Shown one piece after another: positions 8,876 to 18,715 of a stretch of DNA of 64,000 bases. The notes below the pieces were generated by a model, which did no database searches, was not told where the DNA came from, and saw only the letters and a list, made by a program, of their open reading frames with translations. The DNA comes from Paenibacillus mucilaginosus 3016 (lineage in GTDB: Bacteria; Bacillota; Bacilli; Paenibacillales; NBRC-103111): positions 5,164,001 through 5,228,000 of the forward strand of contig NC_016935.1 in NCBI RefSeq assembly GCF_000250655.1. The letters are read 5' to 3'. Position numbers and translations under genes: made by a program. Position 1 is the stretch's first letter. Every line of letters begins with the position of its first letter.

Positions 8876-8904
8876 AGTATACTTGGTAATAACTTGAATC
8901 TCAA
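8876..8904 (-). promoter_or_regulatory. Sigma-A promoter of the lysW operon
   Basis: On the minus strand TTGAGA (8904-8899), a 17-base spacer and TATACT (8881-8876). The transcript would start near 8869, leaving a short leader before the lysW ATG at 8834. No hairpin or obvious operator is seen between them. No terminator separates this promoter from the upstream C26 peptidase gene (stop at 8931), so read-through from the importer operon is possible. Confidence 0.7.
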
Positions 8905-8930
8905 CCATTATTTTCTTGTCGCCTGGAAGA

Positions 8931-9671
8931 TTAAGAGACATTCCGCTCCCGGAGGCCCGTCAGGCTCTTCGATACCAATTCCTTGAACAGCAGACGCATA
9001 AGAGGATCGGTTCCGGTCATCGACTCCGGATGCCACTGGACCCCCACGGCAAACGCATGCCCGGGCAGCTCAACGGCCTCAATCACCCCGTCCGGCGACG
9101 TGGCCGTGATGACCAGCCCCGGAGCCACCTGCCGCAGGGCCTGGTGGTGAAGGCTGTTCACCCGGATCTGATTGTGCCTGAAGATGCCCCAGAGCCGGCT
9201 GTGCTCGGCGATATAGACGGCATGCGTATCCTTTCCCCTGGCCACCCCGTGCTGCATGTGCGGGGCCGCCCCCGGGTATTCGCTCGGCAGATCCTGATAG
9301 AGCGAGCCGCCCAGGGCTACGTTCAGGACCTGGATGCCCCGGCAGATCGCAAGCAGCGGCTTATCGCTGTTCAGCGCATGCCGCACGGCCTCGATCTCGA
9401 TGCGGTCCCGCTCCGGGAACAAGGAACCGAGCGCCGGATGCGGCTCCGCCCCATAGCAGGACGGGTCGACATCCTCCCCGCCGGAGAAGATGATCCCGTC
9501 GCACAGGTCGATCAGCTCCCGGAAGGTCTCCGGCGATGTCAGGGGAAGCACGACCGGCAGTCCGCCGGCCTGTTCGACGGAGCGGTGATAGTCCAGATGG
9601 ACATAGGCTCCTTCACTGTACTCATTGCGCACGACTATCGTGCTTGTAATGCCGATTACCGGCTTCTTCAT
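8931..9671 (-). CDS. Class C26 gamma-glutamyl hydrolase (PuuD-like)
   Basis: 246-residue glutamine-amidotransferase-fold hydrolase. The nucleophile cysteine is in AICRGIQVLN and the His-Glu of the triad is in VQWHPES near the C-terminus; FSGGEDVDP is typical of the PuuD/gamma-glutamyl-gamma-aminobutyrate hydrolase group. It should split gamma-glutamyl amide bonds in the cytoplasm. I chose ATG 9671 (AAAGGAG 5 bases upstream). It is the last gene of the peptide importer operon, which also holds an AbgB-like amidohydrolase. A role with the downstream carrier protein, where substrates hang on a gamma-glutamyl amide, is conceivable but unsupported. Confidence 0.88.
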   Translation of the reverse strand: MKKPVIGITSTIVVRNEYSEGAYVHLDYHRSVEQAGGLPVVLPLTSPETFRELIDLCDGIIFSGGEDVDPSCYGAEPHPALGSLFPERDRIEIEAVRHALNSDKPLLAICRGIQVLNVALGGSLYQDLPSEYPGAAPHMQHGVARGKDTHAVYIAEHSRLWGIFRHNQIRVNSLHHQALRQVAPGLVITATSPDGVIEAVELPGHAFAVGVQWHPESMTGTDPLMRLLFKELVSKSLTGLRERNVS

Positions 9672-9708
9672 AACGGCTCCTTTCCCTGCATCGGGGTTCC
9701 TTGAAGAT

Positions 9709-10620
9709 CTAGGACTGCTGCTGCGAATCCAAGGCATCGCGCAGGCCGTCCCCCATGAAGTTGATCGCCATGACGGTGAGCAGGATCATGGCTCCGGGAG
9801 GAACCCACAGCCAGGGCTGCTCCGTCAGCACCGTAAGCGACTGGGCATCGGTCAGCATGTTGCCCCAGCTCGGCGTGGGCGGCTGCACCCCCATGCCGAG
9901 GAAGCTCAGCCCGGCCTCGCTCAGGATGGCCGAAGCCATGCCGAAGGTGGCGGCCACGATGACCGGTCCGGCCGCATTGGGCAGGACATGGCCCAGCAGA
10001 ATACGCGGGGTGCTGTAGCCGAGCGCGACACCCGCCTTGACGTAATCGGCCTCCTTGACGGCAAGCACGCTCCCCCGGACGAGCCGGGCGACACCGGGCC
10101 AGGAGAACAGCGCCAGCACCAGAATAATGGTGGTCATCGTGGCGCCAAGCACGCTGACGACAATCAGGGTGACCATGAGGAACGGGAAGGCCATGAACAT
10201 GTCCGTCACACGCATCATGAGCATATCCAGCCATCCGCCGTAATAGCCGGAGAGCAGCCCGATCAGCGTGCCGGCCGCCACATAGAGTACCACGGTCACG
10301 AATCCGACGAGGAGCGAGACCCGGGTCGCATAGACGAGCCGGGAGAACACGTCCCGGCCGACCTGGTCCGTTCCGAGCCAATGCCCTGCCGAAGGGGGGG
10401 CCGAGAAGACGCCGGCCACCTCCCTCGGATCATGCGGGGCGATGAGCGGGGCGAATGCGGCGGCCAGGATCAGAAGCGCGGTGAAGATCAGTCCCGCCGC
10501 AGCCGGTTTGTGACGGAAGAAGCGGACGGCAAGGCCACGTCCTTTGGGCTGCCCGGCATTCTCTTCCAGAAGACCGGGCTTCAGATGAGCTTCGCCGGTA
10601 TCGGCGCCGGTCAGCTCCAT
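9709..10620 (-). CDS. Peptide ABC importer permease, DppC type
   Basis: 303-residue inner-membrane permease of the dipeptide/oligopeptide family with an N-terminal helix (about 38-60) followed by HDPREV and GTDQVGRDVFSRL, both typical of DppC/OppC, and an EAA loop near EADYVKAGVALG...ILLGHVLPNA that docks the ATPases. ATG 10620 is chosen because AAGGAGGTGA lies 8 bases upstream. It follows the DppB-type gene by 39 bases in the operon. Confidence 0.92.
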   Translation of the reverse strand: MELTGADTGEAHLKPGLLEENAGQPKGRGLAVRFFRHKPAAAGLIFTALLILAAAFAPLIAPHDPREVAGVFSAPPSAGHWLGTDQVGRDVFSRLVYATRVSLLVGFVTVVLYVAAGTLIGLLSGYYGGWLDMLMMRVTDMFMAFPFLMVTLIVVSVLGATMTTIILVLALFSWPGVARLVRGSVLAVKEADYVKAGVALGYSTPRILLGHVLPNAAGPVIVAATFGMASAILSEAGLSFLGMGVQPPTPSWGNMLTDAQSLTVLTEQPWLWVPPGAMILLTVMAINFMGDGLRDALDSQQQS

Positions 10621-10659
10621 ACGCTTTTCACCTCCTTTCATTAAATAGTAGACTGAGAT

Positions 10660-11610
10660 TCATTGGTAGCGGATGCGGGGATCTGCCGCCGAATACAGGA
10701 GATCGGTCAGCAGATTCGTCGTCAGCACGATGCAAGCCGCCGTTAAATTCAGGCCCATCAGGGTAGGGTAGTCTCTCGAGAGGACGGACTGGATTGTCAG
10801 CTGGCCAATCCCCGGCCACTGGAAGATCTGCTCGATGAGAATGCTGCCGCCGAGCAGCAGCGGGATCTCCGAGCCGAATACCGTAATCATCGGGATGAGG
10901 GCATTGCGCAGGGCATGCTTGTTCGTCACAAGGAACGGATGGAGTCCTTTGGCGCGGGCCGTACGCAGGTAATCCTGCTTTAGCACATCCAGCATCGCCG
11001 CACGGACATACCTCACCTTTTTGCCTGCAATCACGAACCCCAGTACGAAGACAGGCAGAATCAGATGGGCGATCAGATCTCCCGTGCCCCCGCTCCCCCC
11101 GAGCGTTCGCATCCCCCCGGTAGGAAGCAGCCTCAGCTGCACGGCAAAAATATAGATGAGGCTCAGTCCCAGAAAAAACTGCGGAATCGAGGTGCCGATA
11201 AACGAAAGGCCGGTCATCAGGTAATCGAAGCGCGTATTCTGTTTCACGGCGCTGAGGATGCCGGCGGGGACCGCAATGAGCATGCCGAGGAGCAGAGAGG
11301 CTGAGGCCAGCAGCAGCGTCGGGCCGATCCGCTCCCCGATCAGCCCGGCCACCGGCGCATAGGAGCTGAACGAATAGCCGAGCTCCCCCTGCAGCAAGGC
11401 ACCGAGCCATTTGACATACTGGACGATCACCGGATCGTTCAGCCCGAGCCGCTCCTTCCTCGCTTCGAGCAGCTCGGCCGGCATATTGGGATCGATGAAC
11501 ATATCGACGGGATTGCCCGGCGCCAGGTTGATCAGGAAGAAGTTAATCACCGTGATGCCAAGCAGAACAGGAATGGCGATCAGCAGACGCCGGACAAGGT
11601 ATGGAAAAAT
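10660..11610 (-). CDS. Peptide ABC importer permease, DppB type (ATT start)
   Basis: 316-residue permease. The N-terminus IFPYLVRRLLIAIPVLLGIT, followed by NFFLINLAPGNPV, is exactly where DppB proteins begin (normally M-x-x-Y-L-x-R-R-L-L). The codon at 11610 is ATT, placed 7 bases after GGAGG. No ATG, GTG or TTG occurs in frame between the preceding in-frame TAA and a GTG at 11550, and starting at 11550 would delete half of the first membrane helix. So either ATT initiates here or the base is a sequence error. The rest is normal, with the EAA loop QDYLRTARAKGLHPF and C-terminal DPRIRYQ. Confidence 0.88.
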   Translation of the reverse strand: MFPYLVRRLLIAIPVLLGITVINFFLINLAPGNPVDMFIDPNMPAELLEARKERLGLNDPVIVQYVKWLGALLQGELGYSFSSYAPVAGLIGERIGPTLLLASASLLLGMLIAVPAGILSAVKQNTRFDYLMTGLSFIGTSIPQFFLGLSLIYIFAVQLRLLPTGGMRTLGGSGGTGDLIAHLILPVFVLGFVIAGKKVRYVRAAMLDVLKQDYLRTARAKGLHPFLVTNKHALRNALIPMITVFGSEIPLLLGGSILIEQIFQWPGIGQLTIQSVLSRDYPTLMGLNLTAACIVLTTNLLTDLLYSAADPRIRYQ

Positions 11611-11628
11611 GGTGTATCCTCCTCTCGC

Positions 11629-12644
11629 TTACTGCAGGGGGTAATGGCAGGCGGCTGCGTGTCCCACGCCCGCTTCGGCGAGCGGCGGCTCTTCGTGCCT
11701 GCAGCGCTCCTGCACGTAGGGGCAGCGGGTGTGAAAGCGGCACCCTGCCGGCGGATCCGCCGGATTCGGCACATCCCCCTGAATGACGATCCGATTCCTG
11801 GTGCGCAGCAGCGGATCAGGCGGCGGATAAGCCTGCAGCAGAATCTGTGTGTACGGATGCTTCGGACGCCGGAACAGCGTCTGCTCCTCTCCGATCTCCA
11901 CGATTCTGCCCAGATACATCACAGCGATGCGCCGGCTGATATACTTGACGGCTCCGATGCCGTGGGCGATGAACAGATAGGTCAGCCCGAGCTCCTTCTG
12001 CAGATCCCCGAGCAGGTTCAGAATCTGCGCCTGGATGGAGACGTCGAGGGCCGAGACCGGCTCGTCGCAGACGATGAGCTTCGGCTCCAGGGCAAGCGCC
12101 CGGGCGATCCCGATCCGCTGCCTTTGGCCGCCGGAGAACTCGTGGGGATAGCGGTGCTGATGGGACTTCGGCAGGCCCACCAGATCGAGCAGCCGTTCGA
12201 CCCGGCCCTGAACCTGACGCCGGTCTGCGAGGCCGTGGGCAAGCAGCGGCTCCGCCAGGGTGGCACCGATCTCCTTGCGTGGATTCAGCGAGGAGTACGG
12301 ATCCTGGAAGATCATCTGCAGCCGGGTGCGGACCCGCACCAGCTCGCGCCGGGAGAGGAACGTGATGTCCTCTCCCTCGAACCGGATGGATCCCGCAGCC
12401 GGATTCTCCAGCCGGACAATGGAACGGCCGAGCGTTGACTTGCCGCAGCCGGATTCGCCGACAAGCCCGAGCGTCTCCCCTTCCCTGATCTGCAGGCTGA
12501 CATCGTCCACGGCTTTGATCTGCCCTGCCGTCCGGGAGAATACGCCCCGGCGGATCGGGTAATAGGTCTTCAGCCCCTCCACCTGCAGCAGGGGAGCGCC
12601 GGTCTGCTGCTCCGTCCGTGCCCTGCTCCTGGCAGCGGGCGTAC

Positions 12645-12648
<4 letters not shown>
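11629..12648 (-). CDS. Peptide ABC importer ATPase, DppF/OppF type
   Basis: 339-residue ABC ATPase. Walker A GESGCGKST, Q-loop IFQDPYSSLNPR, signature [14 protein letters not shown], Walker B LIVCDEPVSALD and a C-terminal oligopeptide extension with cysteines (CRFHTRCPYVQERC) that usually bind an Fe-S cluster. ATG 12648 overlaps the preceding ATPase stop as ATGA and has GGAGGTGG upstream. Unusual detail: the H-loop reads LFIAHGIGAV where LFISHDL is usual, with the conserved His kept. Confidence 0.93.
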
Positions 12649-13648
<1,000 letters not shown>

Positions 13649-13652
<4 letters not shown>

Positions 13653-15086
13653 CCGCTCTCCCTCCTCCCCGCGTACACAGGCACCGGTGCCCGGACTTCC
13701 GCCGGGATCGCGGGAGCGTACCGGCGCCCCCGGGTGGACTCCCGAAACTCTTCCCGCGCCTGCGCCAGCACCCCTCCGACGTCCGTCAGCAGCTCATAGG
13801 CAGCGAGAGCGATCAGCCTGGCGGCGTAATGCATCCCCTTCAGTCCGATGGAGGAGCCGAATGCGGCCGTGGCCTGCCATGTATGCACCTGGATGCCGAC
13901 AGGGGCGCAGGTGGTGATGATCTGTCCGACCGGGGTGATCCACGAGACGTCGCCAAGATCGGTTGATCCTCCCGAGGCCGCCCCGCCCGCAGGCGTCTGT
14001 TCACTGAAGGCTGCGGGCAGCAGCTCCCCCGGCTCCAGCCCGAGCTTTCGGGCTTTGTCCAGCGCCGCCTCCCGCTGGGAGGTCTCCAGGGTGGCGGCGA
14101 GCGATGCGGCAAACTCCTGCTCCTCTTGCGAGAACACGGGAGGCTGTGCTTCGTGCTGCTGCCCTGTCAGGAGCGCATTAAGCGTATGGTTCACATTCAG
14201 GCTGTAGGCGCCTCCCTTGATGTCCCACGAGACCTCCGTCTCCGTCATCAGGGCTGCTCCCCGGGCGATCTTAAGCAGTCTCGCCAGCAGCGCATCGGCC
14301 GCGTCCCGGTCGGCGCCCCGGAGATAGTACCAGACGCTCGCAGCATCGGGCACAATGTTCGGAGCGACTCCCCCGTTCGTAATCGTATAATGAATCCGTG
14401 ACCCGTCAGGCACATGTTCCCGCAAGTAATTCGCGCCGATGTTCGTCAGCTCCACGGCATCCAGGGCGCTCCGACCCAGATGGGGAGCCCCTCCCGCATG
14501 GGCTGTCCGTCCGCGGAAGTGAAGCTCGACGGAGGTCAGCGCCGAGGTAGGGGTGCTCCATGGCGTATTCTGGCTGCCGGGATGCCAGGTCAAGGCCGCA
14601 GCCAGGTCGTCGAAGACGCCCTCGCGCGCCATGAACGTTTTTGCCGGACAGCACTTCTTCCGCCGGGCAGCCGTAATAACGGATCGTCCCGGCGAGCCCC
14701 TCCGCGTCCAGACGATGCTTCAGGGCAACGGCGGCTTCCACACCGGCCGTGCCGAGCAGATGATGGCCGCAGCCATGGCCGGGACCGTCCGGCGATACGG
14801 GCTCTCTCACAGCGGACACCTTCTGCGACAAACCCGGCAGCGCGTCGTACTCGCCGAGGATGCCGAGGATCGGGCCGCCCGTGCCATACTCCGCCACGAA
14901 GGCGGTGGGGATCCCGCCGATCTCCCGCCGCACCCGGAACCCCTCCCGCTCCAGCACCGAGCCCAGCAGCCCGGAGGCGAAGCTCTCCTCATAGGCGGTT
15001 TCCGGGCGTTCCCAGATCTCCCGGGCCAGCTCTTCATAGCCGGACTGGTGTTCCAAGATCCACTCCACCAGCTGCTTTTTTCCCAT
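13649..15086 (-). pseudogene. AbgB-like M20 amidohydrolase, interrupted by a +1 frameshift
   Basis: Reads as a full-length homologue (about 478 residues) of the p-aminobenzoyl-glutamate hydrolase B subunit/M20D family once one base is removed. The N-terminal part (ATG 15086, AAGGAGG 7 bases upstream) contains LGEYDALPGL and the metal-binding GHGCGHHLLGTAG, then reaches CPAEEVLSGK. There a run of five A (14638-14642 on the plus strand, as T) shifts the frame. The rest (TFMAREGVFDD..., dimerisation domain, GGSTDLGDVSW and GMHYAARLIAL) continues in the next frame to 13649. A four-A run would restore one protein. This could be a sequencing error, a recent mutation or slippage. It sits inside an intact importer operon, so I favour error or very recent loss. 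Confidence 0.85.
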
Positions 15087-15148
15087 ATGACGTCCTCCTT
15101 GTTTCAGCAGTCTGTTCGTAACCAACGGGCGTCTCTCTCCCCAGCGGC

Positions 15149-16795
15149 TTATGGCTTCAAGTCCCACTGGCTTACATTGTTAAACATACCGATATCCCGC
15201 GGTCTGCCTTCGATCACCTGCTTGGACACGGCGAGCAGACGCTTCTCCGAGTAGACGGCCAGGGAGGGAACATCCTCATGAAGAATGGCCTGAAGCTCGT
15301 TGTAGATCGCACGCCGCTTCGCCGGGTCCGACTCGCTCTCCCCGCGGTTGATCAGCTCGTCGACCTTCGGATTGCTGTATTTCAAGTCATTGTTGGCGTT
15401 GTCGCTCTTGAACATCGTGAAGTAGGAACTCGGCTCGATGTAGAAGTCGCGGGTGAAGATCGTCAGATCGAACTCGCCCTTGCCGACCTTGGCGATGAGC
15501 GTCGCGAAGTCGAACTTCTGCACCTGAACCTTGATGCCGACGGCCTCCAGGTTCTGCACGAGGATATCAGCGGCCTGCTCGCGGATCTTGTTGCCGACCG
15601 GGATCAGGAAGGTCAGCGGCCTGCTCCCGTCCCAGTTCGTCTCCTTGAGCAGCGCCTTCGCTTTCTCCGGGTTATACGCATACTTCGTGATATCCTTGTT
15701 ATAGTACGGGTGGTAGCTTGGGATCCCGCCGTCGATCACTTCCCCCTGGCCCTTCAGCAGCTGGTCCACGATGAGCTGCCGGTTCAGCGCATAGGCGACC
15801 GCCTGGCGGACCTTCACGTCGGGAACCTTCTGCACATTGAAGAACAGCTCGGGAGGCACCGAGGGGTTGCCGGATGTCAGCTCGATATGCGGCAGCGCCT
15901 TGACCTTCTCATACTCGGTGATGGGAATGAGGCCGACAGGTACGGAGTTCATGTGAATCTCCCCGGTCTGCAGCTGGGCCACCAGGTTGGCCGCCGGAAG
16001 GACTTTAATGAAGATTTTGTCGAGCTTGGCCGGCTCGCGGTAGTAGTTCGGGTTCTTGACGACTTCCGCATGCTGGCCTTTCTGGAAGGCCGCGATCTTG
16101 AAGGCTCCGATGGTCACCTCGGGCTTCTGGAAGTACGGGTGGGCTGCCACCTGCTCGGGAGCGACGTCCTTGAGGATATGCTGGGGAAGGAAGAAGACTT
16201 TGGTGCCGAAGCGCTCCTTGAAAATCAACGGGTCGACCGGGGTCTTGGTCCGCACCTCGAAGGTCTTGTCGTCGACGATCTTCAGGCCGCTGATCTCCGT
16301 CTTCCCGTCATCAAGCTTGCCGGCGGCATTCAAGCCTTCGATGAAGTTGAGTTTGAAGTTGGTATCCACCTTCGGGTGCAGCGCCGTCTTCAGCGTAAAG
16401 GCGACGTCGGCGGTCGTGAACGGCTGTCCGTCATTCCACTTGGCCGACTTGTTGATCTTGACGGTGAAGGTCTGGTTGTCTTTCGTCTCCACCGACTCGG
16501 CCAGCTTCGGCTGGAATTCGAACTTCTCGTTCAGGTCAAGCAGCGAATCGTTGATCAGCGCCAGCACGTTGTCCGAGGCCGAATCGCCGGCGTCATTGAT
16601 CTGGTTCAGGGTTACAGGAGCATTCACGATGCCCACGTAGACGGTTTTCTCCCTGGCCGGCGCCGGGGCGGCGGTACTCTTCTCGGCCGGAGCCGCTGGG
16701 GCCGGTGTTCCGTCCGGTGAGGCGCAGGCGGTGAGGGCAAGCAGAATGACGGTCATGGAGCTGAGCAGCGAGCCTTTGCGGGTTATGCAGTTCAC
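15149..16795 (-). CDS. Peptide-binding lipoprotein (SBP family 5)
   Basis: 548-residue extracellular solute-binding protein of the DppA/OppA family. It has a lipoprotein signal (VILLALTAC, Cys about residue 25), an Ala/Pro-rich linker and family-5 landmarks such as KWNDGQPFTTADVAFTL, GAFKI and YNPEKAKALLKE. GTG 16795 is used with AAGGGGG 9 bases upstream. It is the first gene of the DppBCDF/AbgB/C26 operon. The ligand class is peptide-like. Glutamyl conjugates are inferred from the enzymes encoded downstream. Confidence 0.92.
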   Translation of the reverse strand: MNCITRKGSLLSSMTVILLALTACASPDGTPAPAAPAEKSTAAPAPAREKTVYVGIVNAPVTLNQINDAGDSASDNVLALINDSLLDLNEKFEFQPKLAESVETKDNQTFTVKINKSAKWNDGQPFTTADVAFTLKTALHPKVDTNFKLNFIEGLNAAGKLDDGKTEISGLKIVDDKTFEVRTKTPVDPLIFKERFGTKVFFLPQHILKDVAPEQVAAHPYFQKPEVTIGAFKIAAFQKGQHAEVVKNPNYYREPAKLDKIFIKVLPAANLVAQLQTGEIHMNSVPVGLIPITEYEKVKALPHIELTSGNPSVPPELFFNVQKVPDVKVRQAVAYALNRQLIVDQLLKGQGEVIDGGIPSYHPYYNKDITKYAYNPEKAKALLKETNWDGSRPLTFLIPVGNKIREQAADILVQNLEAVGIKVQVQKFDFATLIAKVGKGEFDLTIFTRDFYIEPSSYFTMFKSDNANNDLKYSNPKVDELINRGESESDPAKRRAIYNELQAILHEDVPSLAVYSEKRLLAVSKQVIEGRPRDIGMFNNVSQWDLKP

Positions 16796-17050
16796 GTACA
16801 GGATCCCCCTTCAAGTCGACAGCAGATTAACTTCATTATTCCTATCGTTAAAGTGTGTTTATGTACCTGAATGTACCATCGTCCTCCAACCTTGTCTAAT
16901 TGAATTTATCAATCGAAGAACGAGGAATTTCTATCCAAAAAAGAAAAGAAAAACCTGTTGGCGACGTCGACGTCCTTTAAGATCTCTGTGTGCGAGTCCA
17001 TACGTTGGTGCGCGGGGAAGAATGGGTATGGGGTTTTAACTGCTGTTGAA

Positions 17051-17086
17051 GTCGTTTCCCATATTTTTCCATGATAAGGAAACGAC
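17051..17086. repeat. Nine-base inverted repeat
   Basis: GTCGTTTCC (17051-17059) and GGAAACGAC (17078-17086) are perfect inverted arms around an 18-base AT-rich centre. It could be an operator or an RNA stem. No flanking T-tract makes it a clear terminator. Confidence 0.4.
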
Positions 17087-17091
17087 TCTAA

Positions 17092-17388
17092 AAGCGGCCG
17101 CCCGTTAACTTTCAAACTCCGACCCATTCCCTTTCTAATGACTACTCTCTGCTCCACCGGTACCCCTGGGAGACGGCGGGCCGCCTGTTCTTCAACTTGA
17201 TCTGGCAGGATCCCCATCTCGCCGCTGTCCATATGGGGACAGCGGTGCGGGGAGTACGCCTGCCGGACGGATGGTTTCAGCTGCAGCGACAGCGGGTGGC
17301 GCTGATCCGCTATGGGCCTCAGGTGGCCGTGGCCCGCGACCTGCAGCTCGAGCCGGAAGGTCTGCGTTACTCCTCCGGCGGCTGCGAT
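17092..17388 (+). pseudogene. Start-less coding remnant of unknown family
   Basis: One plus-strand frame is open and reads like real protein, for example NLIWQDPHLAAVHMG, ALIRYGPQVAVARDLQ, before entering the 55-base repeats that change frame. No start codon with a ribosome binding site precedes it and stops flank it upstream (17047, 17089). I do not recognise the family. It may be the decayed end of a transferred gene. Confidence 0.3.
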
Positions 17389-17476
17389 CCGCGATCTGCA
17401 GCTCGAGCCGGAAGGTCTGCGTTACTCCTCCGGCGGCCGTGACCCGCGACCTGCAGCTCGAGCCGGAAGGTCTGCG
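17329..17476. repeat. 55-base tandem repeat, about 2.5 copies
   Basis: Units begin with CTGCAGCTCGAGCCGGAAGG at 17341, 17396 and 17451. The first two are nearly identical over the 55 bases and the third matches for about 26 bases; a further 12 bases of homology precede the first. Since 55 is not a multiple of three, the repeat is not an in-frame protein repeat. Confidence 0.85.
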
Positions 17477-17525
17477 GTTCCGACTCCGCCGATCGTTTCG
17501 GCGGCTTCGAGCGATCGCTTTAGAA

Positions 17526-17655
17526 TAGCGGAACTCAGGTATCTTATTGAGGGTTTTCCCGGCATTTCCCGAAGAGTAGCGGAACTCAGATGCCTTATAA
17601 GGGGAAAACGGCCCGGAAACTGCGCCCATCCCGACCATAGCGCATCTGAGTTCCC
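17526..17655. repeat. Dispersed short repeats around GCGGAACTCAG
   Basis: TAGCGGAACTCAG occurs at 17526 and 17577 as direct copies 51 bases apart, each followed by a similar ATxxCTTAT stretch. An inverted variant CGCATCTGAGTTCCC lies at 17641-17655. This looks like a small family of intergenic repeats, not a gene. Confidence 0.6.
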
Positions 17656-17773
17656 TTGTTTCTGGCGGGTACCTTCCAAAAGTGGAAATAACGCACCGCA
17701 CTTCCTCTATTTTTATAGACAGCTTGCGCGCCAGCAGATTCGAGCTCCGAAATTTCGGAACTTTGATAATGTA

Positions 17774-17803
17774 AAGAAAACCCGCTCCCAGCAGGGCACG
17801 GGC
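17774..17803 (-). terminator. Terminator of the first sugar importer operon
   Basis: On the minus strand CCCG...CGGG with an inner CC/GG pairing, followed by TTTTCTTT. It begins about 28 bases after the stop of the MalG-type permease at 17831. Confidence 0.6.
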
Positions 17804-17830
17804 CTTCTCCGCTGCGCACCTCCTGCCGGC

Positions 17831-18700
17831 TCACTTCAGTCCGGTCAGCGAGATGCCGCGGATGATCTGCTTTTGGAACAGGAAAAACAGAAGAATCAGC
17901 GGAAGCACCGACACCGCCGCCCCGGTCATGATCATGACCCAGCCGCTGTTGTCCTTGAGCTCGCTCGAGAAGAACGCCGTACCGACGGGAATGGTGAAGT
18001 TCGCCTCCGTCTGGGTGATGATCAGCGGCCAGATGAAGGCGTTCCAGCTTCCCAGGAAGGAGAGAATGAACAAGGTCGCGAGCGCCGGGCGGACCAGCGG
18101 TACGGCGATCTTGAACAGGATGCCCCACTCGCTCATCCCGTCGATCCGCGCGGCATCGAGCAACTCCGAAGGTACGGACTCCATGAACTGCTTCATGAGG
18201 AAGATGCCGAAGGCCGAGATCAGGCCGGGAAACAGCAGCCCGGCGAACGTATCGACCCAGCCCAGCTTCACCGACAGCAGGTACCAGGGGATGATGAGCA
18301 TCTCGGTCGGTACCATCAGGGTGCTGAGGATCGCGACGAAGATGACCTGCTTGCCGTAGAAGGAGAACTTGGCGAGCACATACCCAGTGATCGTGTCGAA
18401 GAAGATGACACTGGCCGTGGTGACCAGAGCGACGATGAAGCTGTTCGAGATCCACTTCGGGAACGAAGAGTCTCTGAACAATTCGGCGTAATTGGCCAAG
18501 GTAGCCTGCTGCGGAATCAGGCTGAGAGAGAACACTTCGCCGGGCGGCTTCAGCGAGGTGGCCACCATCCACAGGAACGGGAACACCATCGCGAGCACCC
18601 CGGCCGTAAGCAGAACATAGCTCGCAGCGCCGGTAAGGGAACGCGAGGCGGCGGCTCTCCGGGGGGCGGCAGCGGCAGACAGTGCGGTCAGACGGCGCAT
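17831..18700 (-). CDS. Sugar ABC importer permease, MalG type
   Basis: 289-residue permease of the CUT1 carbohydrate family with six predicted helices and the EAA loop EAARIDGMSEWGILFKIAVPLVRPA (written here in part: AARIDGMSEWGI...PLVRPA). GGAGGG is 8 bases before the ATG. Last gene of the operon amidohydrolase / binding protein / MalF / MalG; no ATPase is encoded, so it probably uses a shared MsmX-type ATPase in trans, as is usual in Bacillota. Confidence 0.93.
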   Translation of the reverse strand: MRRLTALSAAAAPRRAAASRSLTGAASYVLLTAGVLAMVFPFLWMVATSLKPPGEVFSLSLIPQQATLANYAELFRDSSFPKWISNSFIVALVTTASVIFFDTITGYVLAKFSFYGKQVIFVAILSTLMVPTEMLIIPWYLLSVKLGWVDTFAGLLFPGLISAFGIFLMKQFMESVPSELLDAARIDGMSEWGILFKIAVPLVRPALATLFILSFLGSWNAFIWPLIITQTEANFTIPVGTAFFSSELKDNSGWVMIMTGAAVSVLPLILLFFLFQKQIIRGISLTGLK

Positions 18701-18715
18701 ACCCTTTTCCCTCCT

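Larger units (their letters stand above)
16796..17830. other. 1-kb intergenic region with repeats and a gene remnant
   Basis: No intact gene is supported on either strand. The part next to 16796 must hold the promoter of the solute-binding protein gene, but I could not find a convincing -35/-10 pair. The rest contains a nine-base perfect inverted repeat, a start-less coding remnant, a 55-base tandem repeat, dispersed short repeats and the terminator of the sugar importer operon, listed separately. Confidence 0.7.

Noticed and set aside
16837..16861. TATTCC-N13-TGTTTA before the peptide-binding protein gene as a sulfur dyad
   Set aside because: Only one arm matches and the centre is unrelated.
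16909..17232. Minus-strand 107-codon frame in the 1-kb gap
   Set aside because: No ribosome binding site, mixed composition, overlaps an inverted repeat and the opposite-strand remnant.
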